Source: Rhodospirillales bacterium (GTDB lineage: Bacteria > Pseudomonadota > Alphaproteobacteria > Rhodospirillales > SHVU01). Taken from it: a DNA stretch of 62,614 nucleotides. The position numbers were made by a program, and so were the translations under genes. Numbering within the stretch: the first letter of the stretch is position 1; each line of letters begins with the position of its first letter. This document shows, in pieces, positions 42,583 to 52,054 of this stretch. The notes beneath the pieces are model-generated. The model was not told the DNA's origin. It searched no databases and was given only the letters and a program-made list of their open reading frames with translations. The stretch covers positions 1 to 62,614 of the forward strand of contig SHVU01000011.1 of assembly GCA_009691105.1 (NCBI GenBank), read 5' to 3'.

Positions 42583-42592
42583 GAATCACCCC

Positions 42593-43381
42593 ATGGATCT
42601 CGGCCTCGCAGGAAAAATCGCACTCATCACCGGAGCCAGTCGCGGCATCGGCAAAGCCGTTGCCGAGGAACTGGCCGCGGAGGGCGCGGATGTGTTCCTC
42701 GTCGGCCGGACCGAGGCTGATCTCGCCGCTACCGCGAAAGCGGTTCGCGACAAGACCAAGCGCCGGGTCGAGACCTGCGCCGCCGATCTTCGCAACACCG
42801 CGGGCATCAACGACGTCGTCGCCAAACTTAAGGCAACCTACGGCCGCGTCGACATTCTGATCAACAACGCCGGAACCGCCCGGGTGGGCAATTTCCTGGA
42901 GATCCCCGACGACGTCTGGCAGGACAGCTTCGCCCTCAAATTTTTCGGCTGCGTCCGGATGTGCCGGGCACTGTGGCCGATGTTGAAGGAGTCGAATGGC
43001 TCGGTCGTCAACATGAGCGGCACCGGCTTTCAGACGCCGAGCCCGATGGCCATGGTCGGCGGTTCGATCAACGCCGCGGTCACGAACTTCTCGAAGGCAC
43101 TGGCTAATCTCGGCCTTCAAGACGACGTCAACGTGAACTCGATCCACCCCGGCGTCATCGAAGGCACGCTCTTGGATGAGCGCAACATGGCCGCCACCGC
43201 CGCCTTGCGGAAAATCACCGTCGAAGAGATCAAGAAAACCCGCATCCAGGCCATGGGCATTCGTCGCGCCGGCACAACGCGCGACGTCGCCGCCTACATC
43301 ACATTCCTGGCGTCGCCGGCGGCACGCCATATTCAAGGGACCAGCGCCGTGATCGACGGCGGGGCCATGAAAGGTCTGTAG
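42593..43381 (+). CDS. SDR-family oxidoreductase 2
   Basis: 262 aa. TGASRGIGKAVAEELAAEG cofactor motif, LINNAGTARVG, then an altered active site: the N-M-S-G-T-G Ser is present, but the expected YxxxK is GGSINAAVTNFSKA (no Tyr). The end reads ARHIQGTSAVIDGGAMKGL. It is most like the protein of 39465-40250, and the two share the altered triad. The next gene's ATG follows its stop codon directly. Confidence 0.9.
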   Translation: MDLGLAGKIALITGASRGIGKAVAEELAAEGADVFLVGRTEADLAATAKAVRDKTKRRVETCAADLRNTAGINDVVAKLKATYGRVDILINNAGTARVGNFLEIPDDVWQDSFALKFFGCVRMCRALWPMLKESNGSVVNMSGTGFQTPSPMAMVGGSINAAVTNFSKALANLGLQDDVNVNSIHPGVIEGTLLDERNMAATAALRKITVEEIKKTRIQAMGIRRAGTTRDVAAYITFLASPAARHIQGTSAVIDGGAMKGL

Positions 43382-44635
43382 ATGGCGGGGGCGCGTCCAG
43401 AGACAACGCGCTTCGACGTCGACACCGACGTTCTCATCGTCGGGGCCGGCATCCTCGGCAGCTCGCTCGCCTATTGGCTGAGCCGCGATAAAACCGACGT
43501 CGTCCTGATCGACGCCTTCGACGTCAGTACCCAGGCCTCCGGCACCAATGCCGGCAGCCTGCACGTCCAAATGACCAATTACTTCGCCCACGACGACGAT
43601 CAGGAACGCCTGGCCCTAGCGGCCAGCGCGCTCCCCATCGGCCGGTCGGGCGTAAAGACATGGAAGGAGGTCGCGCCGGACCTCGACATCAACATCGAAG
43701 TCAAAGTCGGCGGTGGCCTGATGGTCGCCGAAACCGACGAGCAGATGAAAACCTTGCGGTGCAAGGTCGATATCGAGCGCACCTATGGGATCGACGCCGA
43801 AATCATCGGCGGCAACGAAACCCGCCGCGTTGCGCCGTATCTCGGGTCCAGCGTCATCGGCGCCGTGTGGTGCGCCGAGGAAGGCAAGATCAATCCCCTG
43901 ACCGCGACCGTCGCGCTGGCCCGAGGCGCCGAGCACCGCGGCGCCCGAGTCTTCCGTCACGCCAAACTAACCGGCATCGAACGCGACCGCCGCGGCTTCG
44001 TCGCGACCACGACGCGCGGCCGGATCCGCGCCAAGCGGGTCGTCAACGCCGGCGGCGCGTGGGTGGCGCAGATCGCCCGCATGATCGGCATCGAATTGCC
44101 CATCGACTGGGCGCCGATGCAGGTGAACGTCTCGGAACCGATCGAGATGTTCATGGATCACCTGCTACAGCACATCGACGTGAAGCTGACGCTGAAGCAG
44201 GCCGACAACGGCACCATGATCATCGGCGGCGGCTGGCCGACGGCCATCGACCCGGCAACCGATCAGCCCGACATCCTGCACGCCAGCGTGCGCGGCAACA
44301 TGTGGATCGCTCGGCATCTGATCCCGGCGATCGGGCATCTCCGTCTTGTCCGGACCTGGGGCGGCATCATGGCCATCGGCGACGGCGCCCCGGTGCTGGG
44401 TGAGGTCCCGAACATTCCCGGCTATTTCATCGCGGCCTGCGTCGGCTACACCGGCGGGCCTTACGCGGCACGGCTTTTGGCCGACACCATGGCCGGCCGT
44501 AAGCCGGACTTCGATATCAGCCGCTATACCCCGGCCCGGCTTCTCACCGGTGCCACCAAGTCCGGAATACGCGGCTACACATGGGAAACCTACCGGACAA
44601 GCCCGGTGGCGAGACGCATCAGCGTCGCCATCTGA
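43382..44635 (+). CDS. FAD-dependent oxidoreductase, DAO family 2
   Basis: 417 aa starting at ATG 43382 immediately after the SDR stop. DVLIVGAGILGSSLAYWLSR FAD motif, G-T-N-A-G-S-L-H-V-Q, GGGLMVAETDEQM, a glycine-rich MIIGGGWPTA and the C-terminal PGYFIAACVGYTGGPYAARL. Paralogue of 29069-30283 with the same domain order. Probably oxidises an amine or amino acid; the precise substrate cannot be read. Confidence 0.9.
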   Translation: MAGARPETTRFDVDTDVLIVGAGILGSSLAYWLSRDKTDVVLIDAFDVSTQASGTNAGSLHVQMTNYFAHDDDQERLALAASALPIGRSGVKTWKEVAPDLDINIEVKVGGGLMVAETDEQMKTLRCKVDIERTYGIDAEIIGGNETRRVAPYLGSSVIGAVWCAEEGKINPLTATVALARGAEHRGARVFRHAKLTGIERDRRGFVATTTRGRIRAKRVVNAGGAWVAQIARMIGIELPIDWAPMQVNVSEPIEMFMDHLLQHIDVKLTLKQADNGTMIIGGGWPTAIDPATDQPDILHASVRGNMWIARHLIPAIGHLRLVRTWGGIMAIGDGAPVLGEVPNIPGYFIAACVGYTGGPYAARLLADTMAGRKPDFDISRYTPARLLTGATKSGIRGYTWETYRTSPVARRISVAI

Positions 44636-44704
44636 CGCCCCTCACCACGCCCCTCTCCCGCAAGCGGGAGATGGAGGGACCCGCGTAGCGGGAGGGTGAG
44701 GGCG
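44636..44704. repeat. REP-like palindromic repeat
   Basis: Two nested hairpins, CTCCCGC-AA-GCGGGAG (44655-44670) and CCCGC-GTA-GCGGG (44680-44692), sit inside outer arms CTCACC / GGTGAG with flanking CGCCC / GGGCG. This CTCCCGC...GCGGGAG...ACCCGCGTAGCGGG layout is a widespread intergenic palindrome type. It lies between convergent genes and may end transcription from both sides. Only one copy was noticed in the window. Confidence 0.75.
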
Positions 44705-44719
44705 AAACGAATTACCGCT

Positions 44720-46150
44720 TTAGCGTGCCGCGAAGGAACCGGCGAGAAGCCGCGGCGGCACCCGGAACCGGCCCATGACATCGGAGAGACGCTCACGCTC
44801 CGTCGTCACGTCCGCTTCCCCGCCGCTGACCAGCACGGTCGCGGGGCGGAACTGGGCGTTGAAGTTGGCCGAGGTCGATTCGGCGTAAGCGCCGGTATCG
44901 AGCAGCGCGATGTAATCGCCCCGCTCCAATTTCGGCATGTCGCGGTCGCGGCCCAGAACGTCGTGGGTGCAGAGCGGGCCGACGATGAAGACCTTCTCGA
45001 CCGTCTTCTGATCGGCCTTGTTCACCGGCACGATGTGATAGCGGTGCGGGATCGTGATCCACGGCACGTGGTTGCCCGAGAGATCGACGTTCACCCACTT
45101 GTAGCTCTTCTTCGACCAATCCTTGATCGCGCCGACGCGGCCGACCGAAATTCCCGCCTTGCCCGAGATGGCGCGGCCCGGCTCGATCTTGAGACCCGGC
45201 AACGGGAAGTTCCGCTTCTTGCACTCGGCGATGACGGCGGCCGCGACGGCGGCGCCGTATTCCTCGTAGCTCGAGACCGATTCGTCGTCGATGCCGTCCT
45301 GAACGCCGGTCTTTTCCTTGCGCCCGAAGGTCCAGCCACCGCCCAAGTCGATGTAGGGCGCGACCCAACCAGTGTCGTCGCGAAGCTGGGCGGCCCATTC
45401 GGCCATCTCGCCCGCCATGACGCCGAAGTCCTTGGCTTGGTTGTCGAGGCGGCTCAGATGGAAATGCAGTTCCTTCAGATGCAGCAGATTGCTCATCTCG
45501 CTGCGGACGCGCTTGGTGATCTCGACCGCCTGCTCGTAGGGCATGCCCCACTTCTCGCGCCAGACGATTTCCGACATGGCGCCGGAATGGACGCCGCGCC
45601 CGAAGCGCTTTTCTAGGGCCGGCAATTCAAGCTTCACGCGGATGCCGACGTCGATGGCGCGGCCGAGGCGCTTGGCCGTCGCGTGAACCATGTCCAACTC
45701 GTCCATAGCGTCGACGTTGATGCAGACGCCGTTGGCGACCGCGAGCTCGATCTCTTCCGGCTCCTTGTTCGAGCCGTTCAGCACCAGTGTCCGGGGATCG
45801 GTCCCGGCCATCAGGGCGATGTACATTTCGTTGTAGCCGAAGCAATCGCCGCCCGCGCCCTCCTGGTTCATGATGTGGCGCATGGCGAGGCCGTTGTTGC
45901 TCTTATTCGCAAACAAGATCTGGGTGTTCGGGTAATGCGCCCGGAAGCCGTCGCGGAACTTCCGATAGTTATGGCGGAACTGGTTCTCGCTGAAGACGTG
46001 CAAGGGCGAACCGTATTTCCGGACCAGGTCATAGACGTCGCAGCCGTCGACCCAGAGATGGCCGTTGTTCCCGATGCCAATGAACTCGGAAAAATGGTAC
46101 TTGAACTTCGGGTAGTCGAGCTTGTGGGCACGGGGCGCAGCGTCGTTCAT
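44720..46150 (-). CDS. Diaminopimelate/ornithine decarboxylase-like PLP enzyme
   Basis: 476-aa fold-type III (alanine-racemase-like) decarboxylase. The PLP Lys is in ILFANKSNNGL (family Y-A-x-K-A-N). Other group-IV elements: ELHFHLSRLDNQAKDFG (variant of HFHIGS), YIDLGGGWTFG, LKIEPGRAISGKAG, VGPLCTHDVLGRDRD with the active-site Cys, and L-D-T-G-A-Y-A-E-S-T-S-A-N-F-N. The motifs deviate from housekeeping LysA and the protein is longer (LysA about 420), so an alternative diamino- or amino-acid substrate is likely. Divergent from the Gfo/Idh gene. Confidence 0.85.
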   Translation of the reverse strand: MNDAAPRAHKLDYPKFKYHFSEFIGIGNNGHLWVDGCDVYDLVRKYGSPLHVFSENQFRHNYRKFRDGFRAHYPNTQILFANKSNNGLAMRHIMNQEGAGGDCFGYNEMYIALMAGTDPRTLVLNGSNKEPEEIELAVANGVCINVDAMDELDMVHATAKRLGRAIDVGIRVKLELPALEKRFGRGVHSGAMSEIVWREKWGMPYEQAVEITKRVRSEMSNLLHLKELHFHLSRLDNQAKDFGVMAGEMAEWAAQLRDDTGWVAPYIDLGGGWTFGRKEKTGVQDGIDDESVSSYEEYGAAVAAAVIAECKKRNFPLPGLKIEPGRAISGKAGISVGRVGAIKDWSKKSYKWVNVDLSGNHVPWITIPHRYHIVPVNKADQKTVEKVFIVGPLCTHDVLGRDRDMPKLERGDYIALLDTGAYAESTSANFNAQFRPATVLVSGGEADVTTERERLSDVMGRFRVPPRLLAGSFAAR

Positions 46151-46235
46151 TCGGGTTCTCCGTCAGGGGATATCGCGGGGACGCCGCAAGCTATCAAGCA
46201 GCACTACGGATCGTCAAATCGAGGGAGAAACGCCG

Positions 46236-47207
46236 GTGATTACTGCTGCCATCGTCGGACTCGGCCGCTGGGGCCAGCGCATGGTCGAGTCGGTCCAAGG
46301 GAAGAGCAAACACATCCGCTTCGCCGCCGCCGTGACGCGGACCACGGCCAAGGCCGAGGCCTTTGCCAAGACCCACGGCCTTACGCTCGGAAGCGACCTC
46401 GATGCGGCCCTCAAAGACCCGAAGATCGACGCCCTGGTCATCGTGACGCCCAACAGCCAGCACGCCCCGCAGATGATGGCCGGGGCCAAGGCCGGCAAGC
46501 ACCTACTGGTCGATAAGCCCTTCACTTTGACCAAGAAAAGCGCCGCCGAGGCGGTCGAGGCCGCGACCAAGCGGGGCCTGATCATCGCCGCGGCCCACAA
46601 CCGCCGGTTCCTCCCCACCTATCGCGAGATGCGGAAGCGGCTGACCGCCGGTCAGATCGGCATACCCAACCACATCGAAACCAACTTTTCAGGGGCGAGC
46701 GGCTTCACCTATACCGCCGAGATGTGGCGGGCGGAGCGTGCCGAAAGCCCGGCCGGCGGCATGACCGCCATGGGCATCCATACGGTCGATAGCATCATCG
46801 GGCTGTGCGGCCGGATCGAACGCGTCCACGCCTTGAGCCGCCGCCGGGTCCTGGACATCGACATCGACGACACAACCTCGATGCTGTTCGAATTCGCGAG
46901 CGGCATGACCGGATCGCTCGCCACCATGGCGTCGGCGAGCAACTGGCGCCTTCAAGCCTTTGGCGGCGACGGCTGGCTCGAGATCCGCGACAGCACCCAT
47001 TTCGAATATCAGCCCCGAACCGGCAAGCGGGAGATCATCGACTTCCCGCCGACCGACATCGAAAGCGCCGAGCTTGAGGCCTTTGCCTTGGCCATCAAGA
47101 AGGAAGCGCCCTACCCGATCCCGCCCGAAGACGTGATCCACGGCATCGCGGTTCTGGAAGCCATCGATCGTTCGGCGCGATCGGGACAGACGACGAAGGT
47201 CGAATAG
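46236..47207 (+). CDS. Gfo/Idh/MocA-family oxidoreductase
   Basis: 323 aa from GTG 46236 (GAGGGA site 9 nt upstream); the frame upstream lies in the shared intergenic region. N-terminal AAIVGLGRWGQRMVESVQG Rossmann motif, IVTPNSQHAP, KHLLVDKPFTLTKKSAAEA with the E/D-K-P signature, A-H-N-R-R-F-L-P, and GGMTAMGIHTVDSIIG in the C-terminal domain with the catalytic His. NAD(P)-dependent sugar or cyclitol dehydrogenases belong here; substrate unknown. Confidence 0.9.
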   Translation: MITAAIVGLGRWGQRMVESVQGKSKHIRFAAAVTRTTAKAEAFAKTHGLTLGSDLDAALKDPKIDALVIVTPNSQHAPQMMAGAKAGKHLLVDKPFTLTKKSAAEAVEAATKRGLIIAAAHNRRFLPTYREMRKRLTAGQIGIPNHIETNFSGASGFTYTAEMWRAERAESPAGGMTAMGIHTVDSIIGLCGRIERVHALSRRRVLDIDIDDTTSMLFEFASGMTGSLATMASASNWRLQAFGGDGWLEIRDSTHFEYQPRTGKREIIDFPPTDIESAELEAFALAIKKEAPYPIPPEDVIHGIAVLEAIDRSARSGQTTKVE

Positions 47208-47231
47208 CGTCGTCGTCCTCGACGACCTCCG

Positions 47232-48128
47232 TTACGACGCGAGCTTGATCCAGGTCAGCTCGTGCTTGTTGTGATGGAGGTGCATGAGGCGCGAGCCAGG
47301 GATCGCTTGAAAGGTGCGGCCGGCCTCGATGTCGGTCTTGCCCTCGAACTTGACCGTGCAGACGAAGTTCCGAACGAGGCCGGACTCGAGCCAGGTCGAC
47401 ACCAGGCGGTGCAGCCGCTTCGGATAGCAGGCGATATCCGCGAACAGCCAATCGACGTGGCCGACGTCTTTAGGTTCTAGAGCAAAGGCGCTAGACTGAC
47501 GCTGTTCGACGCCGGGCAATCTGACGATCGCTGGATCGAGCGGCGCCTTGTCGACGGCGATGACGCGAGCCCCGAGCCCGGCCAGGGCCCAGGTCCAGCC
47601 TCCGGGGCTTGCGCCTAAGTCCAGGCAGCGCTCGCCCGCGGCCGGACGGCGGCCGATCACTGTCAACGCTTCCCAGAGTTTCAAATAGGCCCGGCTCGGC
47701 GGACCGCTGTGGTCTTCGACGAAGTTCGCCTCGCCGTTGGGAAAGACGCTCGAACAGCGTGCCGCGGCCAGGATCGTCTTGTCGTCGAGCAACGTCCAGG
47801 ACCCGAGCGGCGCGGTCGGCGCCGGATCGGGAAACCGCAACGGCTTGGCACTGACCTTGGGAAGCTCGGATTGGATAAGCGCGGCGCGGCGGTGCAACTG
47901 GTGGGAATAGACCGCCCAGTTGCGCTGGATGGCGCGAAGCTTTCGCGCTCCGTCCTTGATCGACTCGATCTCGATCCGGACGTGGTCAAACCAGACGTTG
48001 GCGGCCCAGGCGACAGCGCGGGGTGGCGCTTGGGTCAGGACCAGACGGTCCGAGACCGTGTCGACGTCGCTGCCCAGCTCTTCGACGAGCTCAGCTACAT
48101 AGCCTTCGGGCGCGAGATAGGCGGTCAT
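47232..48128 (-). CDS. RlmM-like / FtsJ-type rRNA 2'-O-methyltransferase
   Basis: 298 aa from ATG 48128. The C-terminal half has the RrmJ/RlmM Rossmann signature CLDLGASPGGWTWALAGLGA, AVDKAPLD, VDWLFADIACYPKRL and FVCTVKFEGKTD. The N-terminal half is a RNA-binding-type extension with an R-A-Y-L-K-L-W-E-A motif before the SAM site. This matches RlmM-like proteins (23S rRNA C2498 in E. coli). The frame open to 48443 overlaps the formate dehydrogenase genes and is not used. Convergent with the Gfo/Idh gene (24 bp). Confidence 0.85.
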   Translation of the reverse strand: MTAYLAPEGYVAELVEELGSDVDTVSDRLVLTQAPPRAVAWAANVWFDHVRIEIESIKDGARKLRAIQRNWAVYSHQLHRRAALIQSELPKVSAKPLRFPDPAPTAPLGSWTLLDDKTILAAARCSSVFPNGEANFVEDHSGPPSRAYLKLWEALTVIGRRPAAGERCLDLGASPGGWTWALAGLGARVIAVDKAPLDPAIVRLPGVEQRQSSAFALEPKDVGHVDWLFADIACYPKRLHRLVSTWLESGLVRNFVCTVKFEGKTDIEAGRTFQAIPGSRLMHLHHNKHELTWIKLAS

Positions 48129-48163
48129 GGGGAATAATGGCGCGGGGACGGCCCGCGCGATAC

Positions 48164-48391
48164 TTAGGCTTTGGCCGGCGCCCCGGCCCGAATGCGATCG
48201 GCTGCGGCCTTGGCGATGGGCGTCAAACCGGAGCCGCCCTCTTCGATATGAGCCAGCAGGGCCTTGCGCATGCGCGGGTCCCAGAACTGGCGGATGTGAG
48301 TCTCGACGGCCGCGATGGCCTCGGCTTCGGGATAGACCTTGAAGAACGAGACGATCTGATTGGCCATATAGACGAGACGCTCGGCGTCCAT
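48164..48391 (-). CDS. fdsD: NAD-dependent formate dehydrogenase delta subunit
   Basis: 75 aa from ATG 48391, which shares one base with the fdhD stop (TGATG). The FdsD signature is LVYMANQIVSFFKVYPEAEA, followed by HIRQFWDPRMRKALLAHIEEGGSGL. FdsD is required for assembly or activity of the cytoplasmic FDH with FdsC/FdhD. Last gene of the fds operon. Confidence 0.92.
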   Translation of the reverse strand: MDAERLVYMANQIVSFFKVYPEAEAIAAVETHIRQFWDPRMRKALLAHIEEGGSGLTPIAKAAADRIRAGAPAKA

Positions 48392-49200
48392 CAGACGATC
48401 CGTTCGGAATGCGCGTACAGGTTGAAGCCGTCGCCGCGGGCAAACGCCACGACGGTCAGGTTGCTGCGTTCGGCGAGTTCGATGGCAAGCGACGTCGGCG
48501 CCGAGACCGCAACCAGGATGGGGCAACCGAAAGTCACGGTCTTCTGCACCATTTCCATGCTGCAGCGACTGGTGACGACCACCAGACCGTCGCGCGGATC
48601 GTGTCCGGCGCGGGTCACGGCGCCGATCAGTTTGTCGAGCGCATTGTGCCGGCCGACGTCTTCGCGAACGCAGAGCAGCGTGCCGTCGCGGTTCGCAAAG
48701 GCCGCGGCATGCATGGCCCCGGTGTGGCGATTGAGAAGCTGGCCGTTGGGCAAGGCCGCAAGCGCTGTCGCAATGGCCTCGGACGGAATGGCCGGACTGT
48801 CGGCGAGCACCGGCAGAGGCCGCAAGGCTTGCTCGATCTCGGCGATTCCGCAAAGGCCGCAACCGGTCCGGCCTTCGAGATTGCGCTTCCGCGAACCCAG
48901 CGCCTTGGCCCGGGCTTCTGGAATATCGATGGAGACGGTCATGCCGGGGCCTTTCGGCGCGAGCTTGACGGATGCGATCTCGGCGGCGGTGCCGACGACG
49001 CCCTCGGCCAGCGAGAACCCGTACGCGAAATCTTCGAGATCGCGCGGGCTCGCCATCATCACGACGTGGCTTTGGCAGTTGTAGAGGAAGGCGATGGGCG
49101 CCTCGACGGCGACCTCGTCGTCCGACGCATTGCGCTGGCGCCCGGCGATGCGGGAAACCGCCGCCGGGGCCGAAGCCGGACGATCGAGGACGATGCCCAT
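48391..49200 (-). CDS. fdhD: Formate dehydrogenase accessory sulfurtransferase FdhD (FdsC)
   Basis: 269 aa from ATG 49200 (MGIVLDRPASAP). FdhD passes sulfur to the molybdenum cofactor of formate dehydrogenase. The key Cys pair is in GRTGCGLCGIAEIEQ (near residues 115-129). Other conserved parts: EAPIAFLYNC, EDFAYGFSLAEG, THTGGMHAAAF-type segment (here RHTGAMHAAAFAN), REDVGRHNALDKLIG and VTSRCSMEMVQK. Starts 2 bp after the fdsA stop. Confidence 0.94.
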   Translation of the reverse strand: MGIVLDRPASAPAAVSRIAGRQRNASDDEVAVEAPIAFLYNCQSHVVMMASPRDLEDFAYGFSLAEGVVGTAAEIASVKLAPKGPGMTVSIDIPEARAKALGSRKRNLEGRTGCGLCGIAEIEQALRPLPVLADSPAIPSEAIATALAALPNGQLLNRHTGAMHAAAFANRDGTLLCVREDVGRHNALDKLIGAVTRAGHDPRDGLVVVTSRCSMEMVQKTVTFGCPILVAVSAPTSLAIELAERSNLTVVAFARGDGFNLYAHSERIV

Positions 49201-49202
49201 GA

Positions 49203-52043
49203 CTATTCCGCGGCCGCGCTGATCCGCGTCGTCAGCTGGCGGAAACCGTCGTTCTCTTCCTGCCAGTTCGACCAACGGTTGGTGGCGCGGACTTCGACGG
49301 CCGTCACTTTGTATTCGGGGCAGTTCGTCGCCCAATCCGAATACTCGGTGGTCACAACGTTGGCGCCGGTCTCCGGGTGATGGAACGTCGTGTAGACGAC
49401 GCCCGGCTGGACCCGATCGCTCAAGCGTGCCCGCAACGTCGTCTCGCCTGATCGGCTCATCAGGGCGACGCGATCGCCCTCGCGGATGCCACGGTTCTCG
49501 GCGTCGTGGGGATGGATGTCCAAGACGTCCTCGTCGTGCCAGACCACGTTCTCGGTGCGGCGCGACTGCGCCCCGACGTTGTATTGCGAGAGGATGCGTC
49601 CCGTCGTCAGCAACAGCGGGAAGCGCGGGCCGGTCCGCTCGTCGGTCGGGACATATTCGGTGACCATGAACTTGCCCTTGCCGCGGGCGAAGCCGCCGAG
49701 ATGCATGACCGGCGTGCCTTCCGGCGCCTTCTCGTTGCATGGCCACTGGACGCTGCCGACCTTATCGAGAAGATCGTAGCTGACGCCGGTGAAGGTCGGC
49801 GTGAGGCGCGCGATCTCGTCCATGATCTCGGACGGATGCGTGTAGCGCATCGGATAGCCGAGCGCGTTCGAGAGCGCCATGGTCGTTTCCCAGTCGGCGA
49901 GACCGGCCATGGGTTTGATCGCCCGTCGGACGCGGCTGATGCGGCGTTCGGCGTTGGTGAAGGTGCCGTCCTTTTCCAGAAACGACGAGCCCGGCAGGAA
50001 GATATGCGCATAGGACGCGGTCTCGTTCAGGAACAGGTCCTGAACGACGACGCATTCCATGGCGGCGAGCGCCGCGGTGACGTGCTTGGTGTTCGGGTCC
50101 GACTGCGCGATGTCTTCGCCTTGGACGTAGAGGCCCTTGAACGAACCGTCGAGCGCCGCGTCGAACATGTTGGGAATGCGCAAGCCCGGCTCGGCATCGA
50201 GGGTGACGCCCCAGGCTTTTTCGAACTGACCGCGAACCACGGTGTCCGAGACGTGACGGTAGCCGGGCAGTTCGTGTGGGAACGAGCCCATGTCGCAGGC
50301 GCCCTGGACGTTGTTCTGGCCGCGCAGCGGGTTCACGCCGACGCCGGTCCGGCCCAGGTTGCCGGTCGCCATGGCGAGGTTGGCCATGCCCATGACCGTG
50401 GTCGTGCCTTGGCTGTGCTCGGTGACGCCGAGGCCGTAATAGATGGCGGCGTTCTTGCCGGCGGTCGCGAAGAGACGGGCGGCGGCGCGAAGCTCGGTCG
50501 CCGGAACCTCGGTGACCGCCTCGACGGCTTCGGGCGAATTCTCCGGCTTGCTAACGAAGTCGCGCCACATCTTGAAGTCGATGGGATCGCAGCGTTCAGC
50601 GACGAAGTCCTCGTTGACCAATCCCTCGGTGGCGATGACGTGAGCGAGAGCGTTCAGGACCGCAACGTTCGTGCCCGGACGAAGCTGCAGGTGATGCGAG
50701 GCCTCGACGTGCGGCATGCGGACGAGATCGATCCGGCGCGGATCGATGACGATGAGCTTCGCGCCTTCGCGCAGACGCTTCTTCATGCGCGACGCGAAGA
50801 CCGGATGGGCGTCGGTCGGGTTCGCACCGATCACCATGACGATATCGGCATCCGCGACCGAATCGAAGTCTTGAGTGCCGGCCGAGGTCCCGAAGGCCGT
50901 CTTCAATCCATAGCCGGTCGGCGAGTGGCAAACCCGGGCGCAAGTATCGGTGTTGTTGTTGCCGAAGGCGGCGCGGACCATCTTCTGAACGAGATAGGTC
51001 TCTTCGTTGGTGCAGCGCGAACTGGTGATGCCGCCGATGGAGCCCCGGCCGTACTTCGCCTGGATGCGCTTCATTTCGGAGGCGGCATGGCCGATCGCTT
51101 CGTCCCAGCTCACTTCCCGCCACGGTTCGCTGATCGAGGCGCGGATCATCGGCTTGGTGATGCGATCTTTGTGCGTCGTGTAACCCCAGGCGAAGCGGCC
51201 CTTCACGCAGGAATGACCGTGGTTGGCCTTGCCGTCCTTATGCGGCGTCATGCGCACGACTTGATCGCCCTGGAGCTCGGCCACGAAGGCACAGCCGACG
51301 CCGCAATACGCGCAGGTGGTGAGAACTTGGCGCTCCGGCTGACCCATCGCGATGACGTTCTTTTCGATCAGGGTCGCCGTCGGGCAGGCGTTGACGCAAG
51401 CCCCGCAGGACACGCACTCGGAATTCAAGAAGCTCTCGTTGGCGCTCGGCGACACTTTCGAGTCGAAGCCGCGGCCTTCGATGGTCAGAGCGAACGTACC
51501 TTGCTGTTCCTCGCAGGCCCTGACGCAGCGCGAGCAGACGATGCACTTCGACGGATCGAAGGTGAAATACGGGTTCGACTCGTCCTTCGCCTGCTTCGTA
51601 TGGTTCTCACCGTCGAAGCCGTAGCGCACGTCGCGCAAGCCGACCGCGCCCGCCATGTCCTGCAATTCGCAATCACCGTTGGCGGCACAGGTCAGACAGT
51701 CGAGCGGATGGTCGCTGATGTAGAGCTCCATCACGCCGCGGCGCAATTTGGCGAGCTTCCCAGTCTGGGTGGCGACCTTCATTCCAGCTTCAGCGGGCGT
51801 CGTGCACGACGCTGGCGTGCCCTTGCGGCCTTCGATCTCGACCAAGCACAACCGGCACGATCCGAAGGCTTCAAGCGTGTCCGTCGCGCAGAGCTTCGGA
51901 ACCTTGATGCCAGCCAAAGCCGCGGCCCGCATGACCGACGTTCCCGCCGGCACGGTGACGGGCAAGCCGTCGATCTCCAACGTCACGGTCATCGTGGCGT
52001 CGCGAGCCGGTGTGCCGAAATCGGTATCGAAGGGCGCCGTCAT
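49203..52043 (-). CDS. fdsA: NAD-dependent formate dehydrogenase alpha subunit (molybdenum, Cys type)
   Basis: 946 aa. Catalytic subunit. From the N-terminus: a [2Fe-2S] domain (LCATDTLEAFGSCRLC and GTPASC), a His/Cys [4Fe-4S] site (DHPLDCLTCAANGDCELQ), two ferredoxin-type [4Fe-4S] clusters (CIVCSRCVRACEE; CVSCGACVNACP), the proximal cluster of the bis-MGD domain (CAYCGVGCAF...SCVKGRF), and the metal-binding Cys in ARVCHSPTGYGL. That position is Cys (TGC/TGT family codon), not Sec. The C-terminal molybdopterin dinucleotide domain (about 820-946) is complete. Matches Rhodobacter-type FdsA. Confidence 0.97.
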   Translation of the reverse strand: MTAPFDTDFGTPARDATMTVTLEIDGLPVTVPAGTSVMRAAALAGIKVPKLCATDTLEAFGSCRLCLVEIEGRKGTPASCTTPAEAGMKVATQTGKLAKLRRGVMELYISDHPLDCLTCAANGDCELQDMAGAVGLRDVRYGFDGENHTKQAKDESNPYFTFDPSKCIVCSRCVRACEEQQGTFALTIEGRGFDSKVSPSANESFLNSECVSCGACVNACPTATLIEKNVIAMGQPERQVLTTCAYCGVGCAFVAELQGDQVVRMTPHKDGKANHGHSCVKGRFAWGYTTHKDRITKPMIRASISEPWREVSWDEAIGHAASEMKRIQAKYGRGSIGGITSSRCTNEETYLVQKMVRAAFGNNNTDTCARVCHSPTGYGLKTAFGTSAGTQDFDSVADADIVMVIGANPTDAHPVFASRMKKRLREGAKLIVIDPRRIDLVRMPHVEASHHLQLRPGTNVAVLNALAHVIATEGLVNEDFVAERCDPIDFKMWRDFVSKPENSPEAVEAVTEVPATELRAAARLFATAGKNAAIYYGLGVTEHSQGTTTVMGMANLAMATGNLGRTGVGVNPLRGQNNVQGACDMGSFPHELPGYRHVSDTVVRGQFEKAWGVTLDAEPGLRIPNMFDAALDGSFKGLYVQGEDIAQSDPNTKHVTAALAAMECVVVQDLFLNETASYAHIFLPGSSFLEKDGTFTNAERRISRVRRAIKPMAGLADWETTMALSNALGYPMRYTHPSEIMDEIARLTPTFTGVSYDLLDKVGSVQWPCNEKAPEGTPVMHLGGFARGKGKFMVTEYVPTDERTGPRFPLLLTTGRILSQYNVGAQSRRTENVVWHDEDVLDIHPHDAENRGIREGDRVALMSRSGETTLRARLSDRVQPGVVYTTFHHPETGANVVTTEYSDWATNCPEYKVTAVEVRATNRWSNWQEENDGFRQLTTRISAAAE

Positions 52044-52054
52044 GGCTCCGTCTC

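Noticed and set aside
49203-52043. Selenocysteine in formate dehydrogenase
   Set aside because: The metal-ligand position is a Cys codon in ARVCHSPT and the frame has no internal TGA.
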